Positions 1-6,393 of a DNA stretch of 8,456 nt are shown here, in pieces. Made by a program: the position numbers and the translations under genes. How positions within the stretch are numbered: the stretch's first letter is position 1; every line of letters starts with the position of its first letter. This DNA is from an uncultured Opitutaceae bacterium (GTDB lineage Bacteria > Verrucomicrobiota > Verrucomicrobiia > Opitutales > Opitutaceae): NCBI GenBank assembly GCA_903885525.1, contig CAISJA010000062.1:1-8456 (forward strand), given 5' to 3'. Below the pieces are notes generated by a model. That model made no database searches and was not told the origin of the DNA. It saw only the letters and a program-made list of their open reading frames with translations.

Positions 1-564
1 CGGAGGCGTCGGATGCAGCTTCCACGGTCGCCGCCGGGGGCGGTTGCTGCGCGGGAGTCGTGGCGGTGGCCGGTGCGGGAGGTAGTAGCGGAGCAGGTCG
101 TCGAGGGTGGTGTTGCTGGTTTCCTGCCAGCCGGACACCGCCAGGCGCGGCACGCCCTGGGCGTCGATCACCACGTCGAGCGCCAGCACGATGCTATTGT
201 TGCCGAACTGGTCGATCCAGCGGACGACGGTATCGGGGGCGTGGACGGCGAGGCTGCCGATGATCACGCGGGTGGCACCGGCGGTGAGGAGGGCGGATAC
301 CTGGGCCTCGTCGCGGATGCCGCCGCCCGTCTGCACGCGCAGGCCGCTGGTGCGGGCGAGCTGTTCCACCAGGCCGGTCTGGCGCTGGGCCGGATCCTTC
401 GTGCCGTCGAGATCCACCACATGGAGCCACTGCGCGCCCTCCGCAGCAAACCCGCGGGCGACGGCGAGCGGATCGTCGCTGTAGGATTTTTCCTGGTCAA
501 AGCGGCCTTCCGTCAGGCGGACAACACGTCCGCCGCGCAGATCGATGGCAGGGTAGAGGATCAT
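1..564 (-). CDS. hisA: HisA, ProFAR isomerase, 3' part beyond the window
   Basis: HisA isomerises the aminoaldose ProFAR to the aminoketose PRFAR, the fourth step of cytosolic histidine synthesis. The protein starts MILYPAIDLRGGRVVRL at an ATG. It shows the two family catalytic aspartates, Asp8 (in PAID) and Asp130 (in ALDV), the phosphate-binding GGGIR at 80-84, and the GWQE motif at 145-148. All sit at the usual spacing of the half-barrel repeats. 188 codons are visible of about 245 expected. From residue 165 the frame reads as Pro/Arg-rich sequence instead of the expected strand-6 region containing TDI-x-RDG (see findings), so the end is odd: an insertion, a frameshift or a breakpoint. It lies 52 bp downstream of hisH. 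There is no purine-rich Shine-Dalgarno; the bases before the ATG are pyrimidine-rich. Identity is certain for residues 1-164. Confidence 0.93.
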   Translation of the reverse strand, partial: MILYPAIDLRGGRVVRLTEGRFDQEKSYSDDPLAVARGFAAEGAQWLHVVDLDGTKDPAQRQTGLVEQLARTSGLRVQTGGGIRDEAQVSALLTAGATRVIIGSLAVHAPDTVVRWIDQFGNNSIVLALDVVIDAQGVPRLAVSGWQETSNTTLDDLLRYYLPHRPPPRLPRSNRPRRRPWKLHPTPP

Positions 565-581
565 GGGAGGAGGCGGAAACT

Positions 582-600
582 TGTCATATATTGTATGACA
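582..600. promoter_or_regulatory. AT-rich 19-bp inverted repeat upstream of hisA
   Basis: TGTCATA and its exact reverse complement TATGACA flank a 5-bp centre (TATTG), giving a near-palindrome that stands out as A+T-rich in GC-rich surroundings. It lies in the 52-bp hisH-hisA gap, 18 bp before the hisA ATG. Seven-base arms with a 5-bp centre fit the operator of a dimeric regulator. The minus strand also carries TACAAT, a fair -10 element, inside it, but no convincing -35 is visible. An RNA hairpin is possible but would be weak. The function is inferred from symmetry and position only. Confidence 0.5.
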
Positions 601-616
601 TGTAGGTGGGGTGGGT

Positions 617-1246
617 TCAGGCGGTGAGGAAATTGCGGAGCAGGGTGGCGCCGGCGGCGCCGGAGCGCTCGGGGTGGAACTGGACGCCGGAGAAGTTGCC
701 GCGCTGGACCACGGCGGTGAAGGCGGCGCCGTGGGTTGCGGTGGCGACGGTGGCGGCGGAGAGCGGGGCGGCGTAGCTGTGCACGAAGTAGAACCGGGCG
801 TCCGGCCCGATCCCGGCCAGCAGGGGCGAGGGCTGCCGGGACTGGAGCGTGTTCCAGCCCATGTGGGGCACGGTGATGCCGGGTGATTCGGGCAGGCGGG
901 CCACGCCGCCGGGGATGAGCCCGAGCGAGGGGGTGTCGCCTTCCTCCGAGGATTCGAAGAGCAGCTGCATGCCGAGGCAGATGCCGAGCACGGGCTGCCG
1001 CAGCCGGCGCACGCAATCGACGAGGCCCTTGGCGCGCAGCCGCTTCATGCCCTCCTGGGCCGAGCCGACGCCGGGCAGAATGACGCGTTCCGCCGCCGCA
1101 ATTACGGCCGGGTCGGCGGTGAGCTCGCTGGCGATCCCGAGGCGCTCGAGGGCAAAGCGCACCGAGGCGATGTTAGCTCCGCCACTGTCGACGATGGCGA
1201 GGAATTTGCCCGGGGCGGAGCGGGAGGCAGTGGGTGAATGGGACAT
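617..1246 (-). CDS. hisH: HisH, glutaminase subunit of imidazole glycerol phosphate synthase
   Basis: HisH is a class I glutamine amidotransferase. It hydrolyses glutamine and channels ammonia to HisF, which turns PRFAR into imidazole glycerol phosphate and AICAR. The 209-residue protein is of normal family length. The catalytic triad is visible as Cys90 (GICLGMQLLFE), His191 and Glu193 (QFHPE). The oxyanion-strand motif PGVGS is at 59-63, and HMGWN at 128-132 is typical of HisH. About 14 residues (MSHSPTASRSAPGK) precede the first core strand FLAIVDSGGAN. The ATG at 1246 is the only good start. Its upstream bases give no clear ribosome-binding site. HisF, its obligate partner, is not in the window and would be expected downstream of hisA. 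A 260-bp gap separates it from hisB, unusually long within a his operon. Confidence 0.97.
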   Translation of the reverse strand: MSHSPTASRSAPGKFLAIVDSGGANIASVRFALERLGIASELTADPAVIAAAERVILPGVGSAQEGMKRLRAKGLVDCVRRLRQPVLGICLGMQLLFESSEEGDTPSLGLIPGGVARLPESPGITVPHMGWNTLQSRQPSPLLAGIGPDARFYFVHSYAAPLSAATVATATHGAAFTAVVQRGNFSGVQFHPERSGAAGATLLRNFLTA

Positions 1247-1282
1247 GGCTTCAGGGAGGGCAGGGCGGCGACGGCAAACTCC

Positions 1283-1471
1283 TTAGCTTGCCTGGCGGCC
1301 AACGGCCGGAAGATCAAGTTGGTTGGAGGTGAGGCGAAGCAAGGCCCGCCGGCAAGCGGTGGCCCTCCGTTCAAACGCGTCGCTACGCCCAGCCGTCCCG
1401 GCTGCGCGCAGGCGCAGCCTTAGCCGGTGGCCGGTGAGCATGAGGAGCATTTTCAGATCAAGCGATTCCAT
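1283..1471 (-). repeat. Repeat-like intergenic element between hisB and hisH, or a 62-aa unknown ORF
   Basis: The 260-bp gap 1247-1506 holds no recognisable gene. It contains several overlapping inverted repeats. One pair of arms is 1286-1300 with 1343-1357 (12 of 15 positions complementary, including the outer GCTTGCC/GGCAAGC). Another is the perfect hairpin at 1400-1419, with a competing CAGCC/GGCTG pair at 1390-1404. Direct GCCGGT copies follow. An open frame from an ATG at 1471 to a TAA at 1283 would give 62 residues beginning MESLDLKMLLMLTGHRLRL and rich in Arg and Leu. It has no known domain and no Shine-Dalgarno. I favour a dispersed, hairpin-forming genomic repeat over a real gene. 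This is inference, since only one copy is visible. Confidence 0.35.
1400..1419. repeat. Perfect 8-bp stem, 4-nt loop hairpin
   Basis: GGCTGCGC (1400-1407) and GCGCAGCC (1412-1419) are exact reverse complements around a GCAG loop. No T-run follows on either strand, so it is not a standard intrinsic terminator. In the his mRNA it would sit 87 nt beyond the hisB stop. It could stabilise the 3' end of an upstream transcript, or simply be part of the repeat-like element around it. Confidence 0.55.
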
Positions 1472-1506
1472 CGTTGAAAGGTCCGAGAGTCCGCCGGACA
1501 ACCGGC

Positions 1507-2571
1507 TTAGAGCACCCCTTTGGTACTAGGAACATCGCCGCCGGCCTGGCGGGCGAGGGCGGGGCGGAGGGCGCGGCCGAAGCCCTTGAAGAGAGCCTCG
1601 ATCATGTGGTGGGTGTTTTCGCCGCGCACGCTCATGTGCAGGGTCGCGCCAAGGGTGGTGCTGAGCGACTGGAAAAAGTGGGGCACGAGCTCGCTCGGCA
1701 GCGCGCCGACATTCTCGCGGGGGAATGTCGCTTCGAACACAAACCAGGGTCGGCCGCTGAGATCAAGGGCGACTTCGGCGCGGGCTTCGTCCATCGGCAT
1801 GACGAAGCCGTAGCGGCCGATGCCGCGCTTGTCGCCGAGGGCCTGCCGGAGCGCCTGGCCGAGGGCGAGGGCCACATCCTCGACGGTGTGGTGCTCGTCG
1901 ATATGGAGATCGCCCTGGCAGCGGATGGCGAGGCCGAGGCCGGCATTGCGCGCGATCTGGTCGAGCATGTGGTCGAAGAAGCCGAGGCCGGTGTCGAGCC
2001 TGGCGGGCCCGGGGGTGTCGAGATCGACGCTGACCGTGATGGCGGTTTCGTTGGTCTTCCTTTCCACCGTGGCCCGGCGGGGCGCCTCCACGAGCTGGCG
2101 GGCGATCGCCATCCAGCCAGGGTTGGCGCGGTCGTAGCGCAGGCCGCGGATCCCGAGGTTGGCGGCGAGGTCAAGATCGGTCTGGCGGTCGCCGATCACG
2201 AGGGAGCCGGCGCGGTCCCACGCGGTGTCGCGCAGGTAGTCGAGCAGGAGGCCGGGCTTGGGCTTGCGGCAGTCGCAGCGGTCGGCGGCGGTGTGCGGGC
2301 ACACCCGCACCGCCTCGAATCCGATGCCCTGGGAGCGGAGCAGGCCCAGGAGCAGGTCCTGGAGCGGGCGGAATTCCTCCTCGCGGAAACTCGGCGTGCC
2401 GAGCCCGTCCTGGTTGGTGACCATGACGAAGGTGTAGCCGGCGTCGCGCAGGTGCCGCAGGGCGGGGATGACGTCGGGTTCGAGGGCGAACTTGTCGAGC
2501 CGGTCGATCTGGAAACCGGCGGGCTCGTGGATCAGGGTGCCGTCGCGGTCGAGGAAGAGGATTTTCTTCAT
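1507..2571 (-). CDS. hisB: HisB, bifunctional histidinol-phosphatase / IGP dehydratase
   Basis: This is a fusion enzyme. The N-terminal HAD phosphatase removes phosphate from histidinol phosphate (step 8), and the C-terminal domain dehydrates imidazole glycerol phosphate (step 6). Residues 1-165 carry the HAD nucleophile motif FLDRDGT (Asp8, Asp10), VTNQDG at 51-56, the structural zinc ligands Cys91, His93, Cys99 and Cys101, and GDRQTD at 127-132. Residues 168-354 carry the dehydratase metal motifs FFDHM (His201), DEHHTVED (His227, His228) and HHMIEALFK (His321, His322), ending in the conserved STKGVL. The length of 354 residues equals the enterobacterial bifunctional HisB. Many bacteria use two separate proteins, so the fusion is informative about lineage or transfer. 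The ATG start gives the canonical MKKILFLDRDGT. The gap to hisC is 186 bp. Confidence 0.97.
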   Translation of the reverse strand: MKKILFLDRDGTLIHEPAGFQIDRLDKFALEPDVIPALRHLRDAGYTFVMVTNQDGLGTPSFREEEFRPLQDLLLGLLRSQGIGFEAVRVCPHTAADRCDCRKPKPGLLLDYLRDTAWDRAGSLVIGDRQTDLDLAANLGIRGLRYDRANPGWMAIARQLVEAPRRATVERKTNETAITVSVDLDTPGPARLDTGLGFFDHMLDQIARNAGLGLAIRCQGDLHIDEHHTVEDVALALGQALRQALGDKRGIGRYGFVMPMDEARAEVALDLSGRPWFVFEATFPRENVGALPSELVPHFFQSLSTTLGATLHMSVRGENTHHMIEALFKGFGRALRPALARQAGGDVPSTKGVL

Positions 2572-2757
2572 GGCAAGAAGGTCGCGGAGCGCGGGGCGGA
2601 GGTCGGGGCGGGGGACGGCACCTTGTCGCTGGGCTCCAAGCCGGCGATGAAGTCGCGCTCCACGCCCGCCAGGCGAACAGGCCGTTGCGAGACGGCGTCC
2701 CCACGGGAAGACGGGGAGAGGATCGTCTGCCAGCAGGCTCTTGCAGGCTGGAAGGCT
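2572..2757. other. 186-bp hisC-hisB spacer without a recognised gene
   Basis: The spacer is read through in the his mRNA. It holds small inverted repeats, for example GCCGT/ACGGC arms around a 5-nt loop near 2682-2697. It also holds direct copies of GCAGGCT, 3 bp apart, near 2732-2748. A minus-strand open frame crosses the spacer and ends in a TGA that overlaps the hisB ATG as ATGA. Its only upstream start is a TTG inside hisC, and the peptide resembles no known family. The ATGA overlap could mean translational coupling, but chance is likely in such GC-rich DNA. Confidence 0.4.
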
Positions 2758-3822
2758 TCACACACGGGCAAGGACCTCCAGGGTGGCGTCGTTTTCTTCG
2801 CGGGTGCCGACGGTGAGGCGGATGGTGCAGGGCACGTCCTTGCTGCGGTCGCGCCAGATGATGCCGGCGGCGCGGCCGGCGGCCATGACGTGGGCGGAGT
2901 CGGCGACCCGAAGGAGAAGAAAATTGGCGTCGCCTGGCCAGACCTGTTGGATGCCCGGCAGCTTGGCGAGGGCGGAGGCGAGGCGGAGGCGTTCGGCGAC
3001 GAGCTGGCGGATGGATTCCTGCGCGGCGGCGCGGCCGGCGGGAGAGAGGGCGGCGAGGGCGGCCTGCAGGACAGGGGTGGGCACGGGATACGGGGCGATG
3101 ACCTTGTGCAGCACGGCGATCAGCGCCGGGTCGGCGAGGGTCGCGCCCACGCGGGCGCCGGCGAGACCGTAGGCCTTCGAGAGCGTGCGGAGGATGACCA
3201 GGTTGGGCAGGGCGGCGAGTTCGGCAGCCAGGCTCGGCTGGGGGGCGAAGTCGACGTAGGCCTCGTCGACGACCACGACGGCCCGGCCGGCCAAGGAGCG
3301 GGCGACCAGCAGCACGGCGGCGCGGTCGAGCAACTGGCCGGTGGGATTATTGGGCGAGCAGAGAAAGACCAGCTTCACGCCCGATTCCGGCCCGATCGCG
3401 GCCAGGACGGCGGCAGGGTCGAGGGCGAAATTTTTCTCCAGAACCAGCGGCACCGGCACGACGCGGGCGCCTTGGATACCGGCGGCGACCGAGTACATCC
3501 CATAGGTCGGGGGGGTGATGAGAATGGCGTCCTGTCCGGCGCGGCAGAATGTGCGGAGGAGCAGGTCGATGCCCTCGTCGGAGCCGCGCGTGATGAGCAG
3601 GCGGTCCGGGGTGACGCCGTAGAGGGTGGCCAGGGTGGCGGCCAGGGCGGCGGGTTGTGGCTCGGGGTAGCGGTTGAGGAGCGGGCGGTGCGCCTCCGGC
3701 GTTTCCGGATTTTCGTTGGCATCGAGCCAGATGCGGCCGCCCGAGGATTCCTTGCGCGCCGAGCTATAGGGTGTGAGCGCCAGAATGTCGGGGCGGACGA
3801 GGGCGAGGACGGAGGCGATCAT
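2758..3822 (-). CDS. hisC: HisC, histidinol-phosphate aminotransferase
   Basis: HisC is a PLP-dependent fold-type I aminotransferase. It converts imidazole acetol phosphate and glutamate to histidinol phosphate (step 7). The PLP lysine is Lys216 in TLSKAYGLAGARVG, with the phosphate- and carboxylate-binding Arg224 after it. SPNNPTG at 156-162 and DEAYVDF at 186-192 supply the Asn, Asp and Tyr that contact the cofactor. LDANENP near the N-terminus is typical of HisC. I chose the ATG at 3822. It gives MIASVLALVRPDILAL and 354 residues, close to the family's usual 350-360; the frame extends to a TTG at 3873 but adds only a Pro/Arg-rich stretch. The 91-bp gap to hisD includes a GC-rich GCCGGC/GCCGGC hairpin at 3836-3854, just upstream of the start. 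Confidence 0.96.
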   Translation of the reverse strand: MIASVLALVRPDILALTPYSSARKESSGGRIWLDANENPETPEAHRPLLNRYPEPQPAALAATLATLYGVTPDRLLITRGSDEGIDLLLRTFCRAGQDAILITPPTYGMYSVAAGIQGARVVPVPLVLEKNFALDPAAVLAAIGPESGVKLVFLCSPNNPTGQLLDRAAVLLVARSLAGRAVVVVDEAYVDFAPQPSLAAELAALPNLVILRTLSKAYGLAGARVGATLADPALIAVLHKVIAPYPVPTPVLQAALAALSPAGRAAAQESIRQLVAERLRLASALAKLPGIQQVWPGDANFLLLRVADSAHVMAAGRAAGIIWRDRSKDVPCTIRLTVGTREENDATLEVLARV

Positions 3823-3913
3823 GGCTGGCAGGGGTGCCGGCGGGCGGGGCCGGCGGAAGTGTGACGGGCGCAACCAACCTGAGTCCCGGCAAAACGATTC
3901 TGGAGGGAGGATT

Positions 3914-5269
3914 TCACGAGTGAAGCTGCTGGAGCCGCACGCGGACGGCGCGCTGGTGGGCGGCGAGGTTTTCGGCGAGGGCGAGGCGCTCGACGACCGG
4001 GCCGAGCTTTTGCAGGCCGCGGGGGGTGGCTTCCTGCACGGTCATGATGCGGGAGAAATCGGCCAGGCCGAGGCCGGAGCAGGCGCGGGCCCAGCCGTAG
4101 GTCGGGAGGACGTGGTTGGTGCCGCTCGCGTAGTCGCCGAGCGACTCCGGCGTCCACGCGCCGAGGAAAACCGAGCCGGCGGTGGTAATGAGGTTGAGGA
4201 GCGGGCGCGGCCGGGCGACCTGCAGGATGAGGTGTTCGGGCGCGTAGGCGTTGGCGATGGCGGCGGCTTCGGTGACATCGCGGGCGAGGAGGCAGCGCGA
4301 GTGGGCGAGGGCGCGGCGGGCGATGGCGGCGCGCGGGAGGCCGGCGAGCTGGCGGGCCACCGCCGCCTGCACCGCGGCCGCGGTCCGGCGCGAGAGGGTG
4401 ACGAGGACCACCTGCGAATCCGGGCCGTGCTCGGCCTGCGAGAGCAGGTCAGCGGCGACGAAGGCGGGGTGGGCGCGGCCGTCGGCCACGACCATCACCT
4501 CGGACGGTCCGGCGGGCAGATCAATCGCGGCGCCGTCGGCCGTGCGCGAGACCTGGAGCTTGGCCTCGGTCACGTAGGCGTTGCCGGGGCCGAAAATCTT
4601 GTCGCATTTCGGCAGGCTGGATGTGCCGTAGGCGAGGGCGCCGATGGCCTGGGCACCGCCAACCTTGAACACTTCCGTGATCCCGCAGAGCTGCGCGGCG
4701 AAGAGGATCCACGGGCTCACTTTGCCGTCCCGCCCGGGCGGCGTGCACAGGGCGCGGACCGGGCAGCCGGCGAGCTGGGCGGGGACGCCGAGCATCAAGG
4801 CGGTGGAGAACAGCGGGGCGCTGCCGCCGGGCACATACAAGCCCACGCGCTGGATCGGCCGCACGAATTTCTCGCAAATGATGCCCGGCATGGTGGCCAC
4901 GCGCACGGGGCCGGTGCGTTGGGCGAGGTGAAAGCGGAGCAGGTTGCGGTAGGCGGTGCGCAGGGCGGAGCGGTCGCCGGCGGAGAGCTGCCCGGGTGCG
5001 GCGGCAAATTCCGCGGCCGTCACCCGCAACGCGCCGAGCCTCGCGCCGTCGAACCTGGCCGTGAGGCGGCGCAGGGCGGCATCCCCGTCGCGGCGCACCT
5101 GGGCGAGGATGTCCGCCACGGCGGCGGCCACCTGCGGCTGGGCGGCCTGGGCGGGCCGGCGCAGGGTGGCGGCCCGGCGCGCCGGTGACAGCTTGTTCCA
5201 GACCAGGAGGCGGCGCGGCGCGCCGCCGGAGGAATGGGCCGGCCGAGGGTTTGGGTTGGCAGAAGACAT
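3914..5269 (-). CDS. hisD: HisD, histidinol dehydrogenase
   Basis: HisD is a zinc enzyme that oxidises histidinol to histidine in two NAD-dependent steps, the last of the pathway. All key residues of the well-studied E. coli enzyme are present, each offset by exactly 19: zinc ligands Gln278, His281 (LLSQAEHGPD), Asp379 (GDYASGTNH) and His438 (ENLAAH), and the acid-base pair Glu345-His346 (YAPEHL). VGLYVPGG and FGPGNAYVTEAK are family signatures. I start at the ATG at 5269 (MSSANPNPRP), giving 451 residues; a TTG two codons upstream is less likely. The constant offset shows an extra N-terminal segment of about 19 residues rich in Pro, Ser and Ala, probably disordered. No Shine-Dalgarno is visible. 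It lies 43 bp downstream of hisG. Confidence 0.97.
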   Translation of the reverse strand: MSSANPNPRPAHSSGGAPRRLLVWNKLSPARRAATLRRPAQAAQPQVAAAVADILAQVRRDGDAALRRLTARFDGARLGALRVTAAEFAAAPGQLSAGDRSALRTAYRNLLRFHLAQRTGPVRVATMPGIICEKFVRPIQRVGLYVPGGSAPLFSTALMLGVPAQLAGCPVRALCTPPGRDGKVSPWILFAAQLCGITEVFKVGGAQAIGALAYGTSSLPKCDKIFGPGNAYVTEAKLQVSRTADGAAIDLPAGPSEVMVVADGRAHPAFVAADLLSQAEHGPDSQVVLVTLSRRTAAAVQAAVARQLAGLPRAAIARRALAHSRCLLARDVTEAAAIANAYAPEHLILQVARPRPLLNLITTAGSVFLGAWTPESLGDYASGTNHVLPTYGWARACSGLGLADFSRIMTVQEATPRGLQKLGPVVERLALAENLAAHQRAVRVRLQQLHS

Positions 5270-5287
5270 TTGCAAAATTCAGCAGGA

Positions 5288-5306
5288 GCCGGGATGCGGT
5301 CCCGGC
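5288..5306. repeat. 7-bp hairpin in the hisG-hisD spacer
   Basis: GCCGGGA (5288-5294) and TCCCGGC (5300-5306) are exact reverse complements with a 5-nt loop. In the his mRNA the hairpin lies just after the hisG stop and about 18 nt before the hisD ATG. No U-run directly follows, so it should not terminate well. An intercistronic stability or processing hairpin, or a modulator of hisD translation, is the likely role. Confidence 0.5.
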
Positions 5307-5312
5307 CAATTC

Positions 5313-6224
5313 CTAGAGCATCATTTTTTCGATGGGAAGGACAAGGATGCTGCTGGCGCCGGCTTTCTTGAGCGACTCCATCGTTTCCCAGAAGACGGCT
5401 TCCTGGCAGACGGCGTGGACGGCGACCTTGGTGTCGTCCCCGGCGAGGGGCAGGAGCGTCGGGTTTTCCGAGCCCGGGAGCAGTTTCTTGATGGCCTCCA
5501 GCGCGGCCTTGGGGGCGTGGAGCATGATGTACTTGGCTTCGGCGGCCAGTTGCACGCCGTCGGTGCGGCGGAGCAAGATTTCCAGGGCATGCGCCTTTTC
5601 GGCGGTGAGCGGGCGGTCGCTGCGGATGAGCATGGCGGTGCTCTTGAAGATGGTTTCCACGGCCCGGAGGCGGTTGGCGTCGAGGGTGGAGCCGGTGGCG
5701 ACCAGGTCGCAGATGGCCTCGGCCAGACCGAGGCGGGGGGCCACCTCGACGGAGCCGCTGAGGTAGACGATCTCCGCCTGAAGGCCCTTTTCGGCAAAGT
5801 AGCGTTTGGTCAACTGCGGGTAGGTGGTGGCAATGCGCAGCCCGGCCAGGTCGGCCGGGCCGGAGTACGGCCGCTCCTCGGGGAGGGCGATGGCGAGGCG
5901 GCAGCCGCCGAAGTCCAGCTCACGCTCGATCTGATAGGCGTGGCCGGTGCCGGCGGAGCGGCGCTCGAGGGCGGATTCCTGGAGGACGTTGTTGCCGACG
6001 ATGCCGAGGTCGCACACGCCGTCCATGACCAGTTGCGGGATGTCGTCATCGCGCACGAAGAGCACATCGAGGGGGAAGTTTTCGGAGTGCAGGAGCAGCT
6101 TTTCCTTCGGGGCCTTGACCTTGATGCCGCAGCGGGCGAGCAGATCGAGCGAGTCGGTGGAGAGGCGGCCGCTCTTCTGGATGGCGAGGCGGAGGCGGTC
6201 TTTGGGAGGAGTGGTGGGAGGCAT
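5313..6224 (-). CDS. hisG: HisG, ATP phosphoribosyltransferase, long form
   Basis: HisG condenses ATP with PRPP to give phosphoribosyl-ATP, the committed and histidine-inhibited first step. At 303 residues this is the long form (about 290-300 in enterics), which carries its own C-terminal ACT-like regulatory domain (about residues 228-303) and needs no HisZ partner. The substrate-binding region DLGIVGNNVLQE is at 72-83, and the PRPP loop DLVATGSTLDANR at 173-185. LAIQKSGRLS near the N-terminus is the usual first strand and loop. The ATG at 6224 is the natural start. It has no Shine-Dalgarno; the preceding 45 bases of mRNA are nearly all pyrimidines plus A. As first structural gene it lies 75 nt downstream of the leader terminator. 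Expression is probably set by attenuation and activity by feedback at the ACT domain. Confidence 0.97.
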   Translation of the reverse strand: MPPTTPPKDRLRLAIQKSGRLSTDSLDLLARCGIKVKAPKEKLLLHSENFPLDVLFVRDDDIPQLVMDGVCDLGIVGNNVLQESALERRSAGTGHAYQIERELDFGGCRLAIALPEERPYSGPADLAGLRIATTYPQLTKRYFAEKGLQAEIVYLSGSVEVAPRLGLAEAICDLVATGSTLDANRLRAVETIFKSTAMLIRSDRPLTAEKAHALEILLRRTDGVQLAAEAKYIMLHAPKAALEAIKKLLPGSENPTLLPLAGDDTKVAVHAVCQEAVFWETMESLKKAGASSILVLPIEKMML

Positions 6225-6298
6225 GGGGCTGGAGGAAGGGAAAAGTGAGAGTGAAAGTGGAAAGTGACGGAGCCGGGGGGCAGAGAGCTTGGGGGCGG
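6225..6298 (-). promoter_or_regulatory. Pyrimidine-rich hisG 5' untranslated stretch with CACU repeats
   Basis: Between the leader terminator and the hisG ATG the mRNA strand contains four CACU units (complement 6243-6267) followed by a run made of C and U with few A. It contains no GGAG-like sequence. Such tracts can serve as single-stranded loading sites for ribosomal protein S1. That role is inferred from composition; the repeats themselves are directly visible. Confidence 0.4.
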
Positions 6299-6337
6299 AA
6301 AAGGAAGAACCCCGGTGGTCAGTGCCAGCCGGGGTTC
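6299..6337 (-). terminator. Intrinsic terminator of the his leader (attenuator)
   Basis: On the minus strand GAACCCCGG (complement of 6329-6337) pairs perfectly with CCGGGGTTC (complement of 6307-6315). After a one-base bulge, three more pairs (TGG/CCA) close a 6-nt loop. The stem is followed at once by TTCCTTTT (6306-6299). A 12-pair GC-rich stem plus U-rich tail, placed before hisG and after a His-rich leader peptide, is the classic attenuator terminator. The U-tract is interrupted by two C, so termination may be partial. Confidence 0.85.
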
Positions 6338-6393
6338 AGAAATGGGTTTCATCACCAGGAAGGCACTTGCGAGCCTTCCCGGGCAGGAAGGCT
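6338..6393 (-). promoter_or_regulatory. His attenuator switch: competing leader RNA hairpins
   Basis: Three segments can pair in exclusive ways. A (6386-6393) pairs with B (6372-6379), 8 bp, AGCCTTCC with GGAAGGCT. B, as 6373-6382, pairs instead with C (6355-6364), 10 bp including one G-U. C can also pair with the 5' arm and loop of the terminator: 6362-6367 with 6321-6326 is a perfect 6 bp (AGTGCC/GGCACT), continued by two 2-bp blocks across mismatches. A begins inside the leader stop codon. A ribosome that reaches the stop would cover A, let B take C and leave the terminator free. A ribosome stalled at the His codons would leave A:B intact and C free to block the terminator. The pairings are seen; the regulatory logic is inferred. 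Confidence 0.75.

Noticed and set aside
1474..3864. A 796-codon plus-strand open frame antisense to hisB and hisC
   Set aside because: It is Gly/Glu/Ala-rich with no domain, and lies exactly opposite two certain enzymes. GC-rich codons leave the complementary frame free of stops.
3823..3873. An N-terminal extension of HisC from a TTG at 3873
   Set aside because: It adds a Pro/Arg-rich stretch outside the family's normal length; the ATG at 3822 fits the usual HisC start.
3773..5188. A 471-codon plus-strand open frame antisense to hisD
   Set aside because: Same GC-rich shadow effect. Composition is low-complexity and hisD on the other strand has every catalytic residue.
4956..6248. A 430-codon plus-strand frame antisense to hisG
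   Set aside because: Shadow of hisG, with a Gly/Ala/Glu-rich translation lacking any motif.
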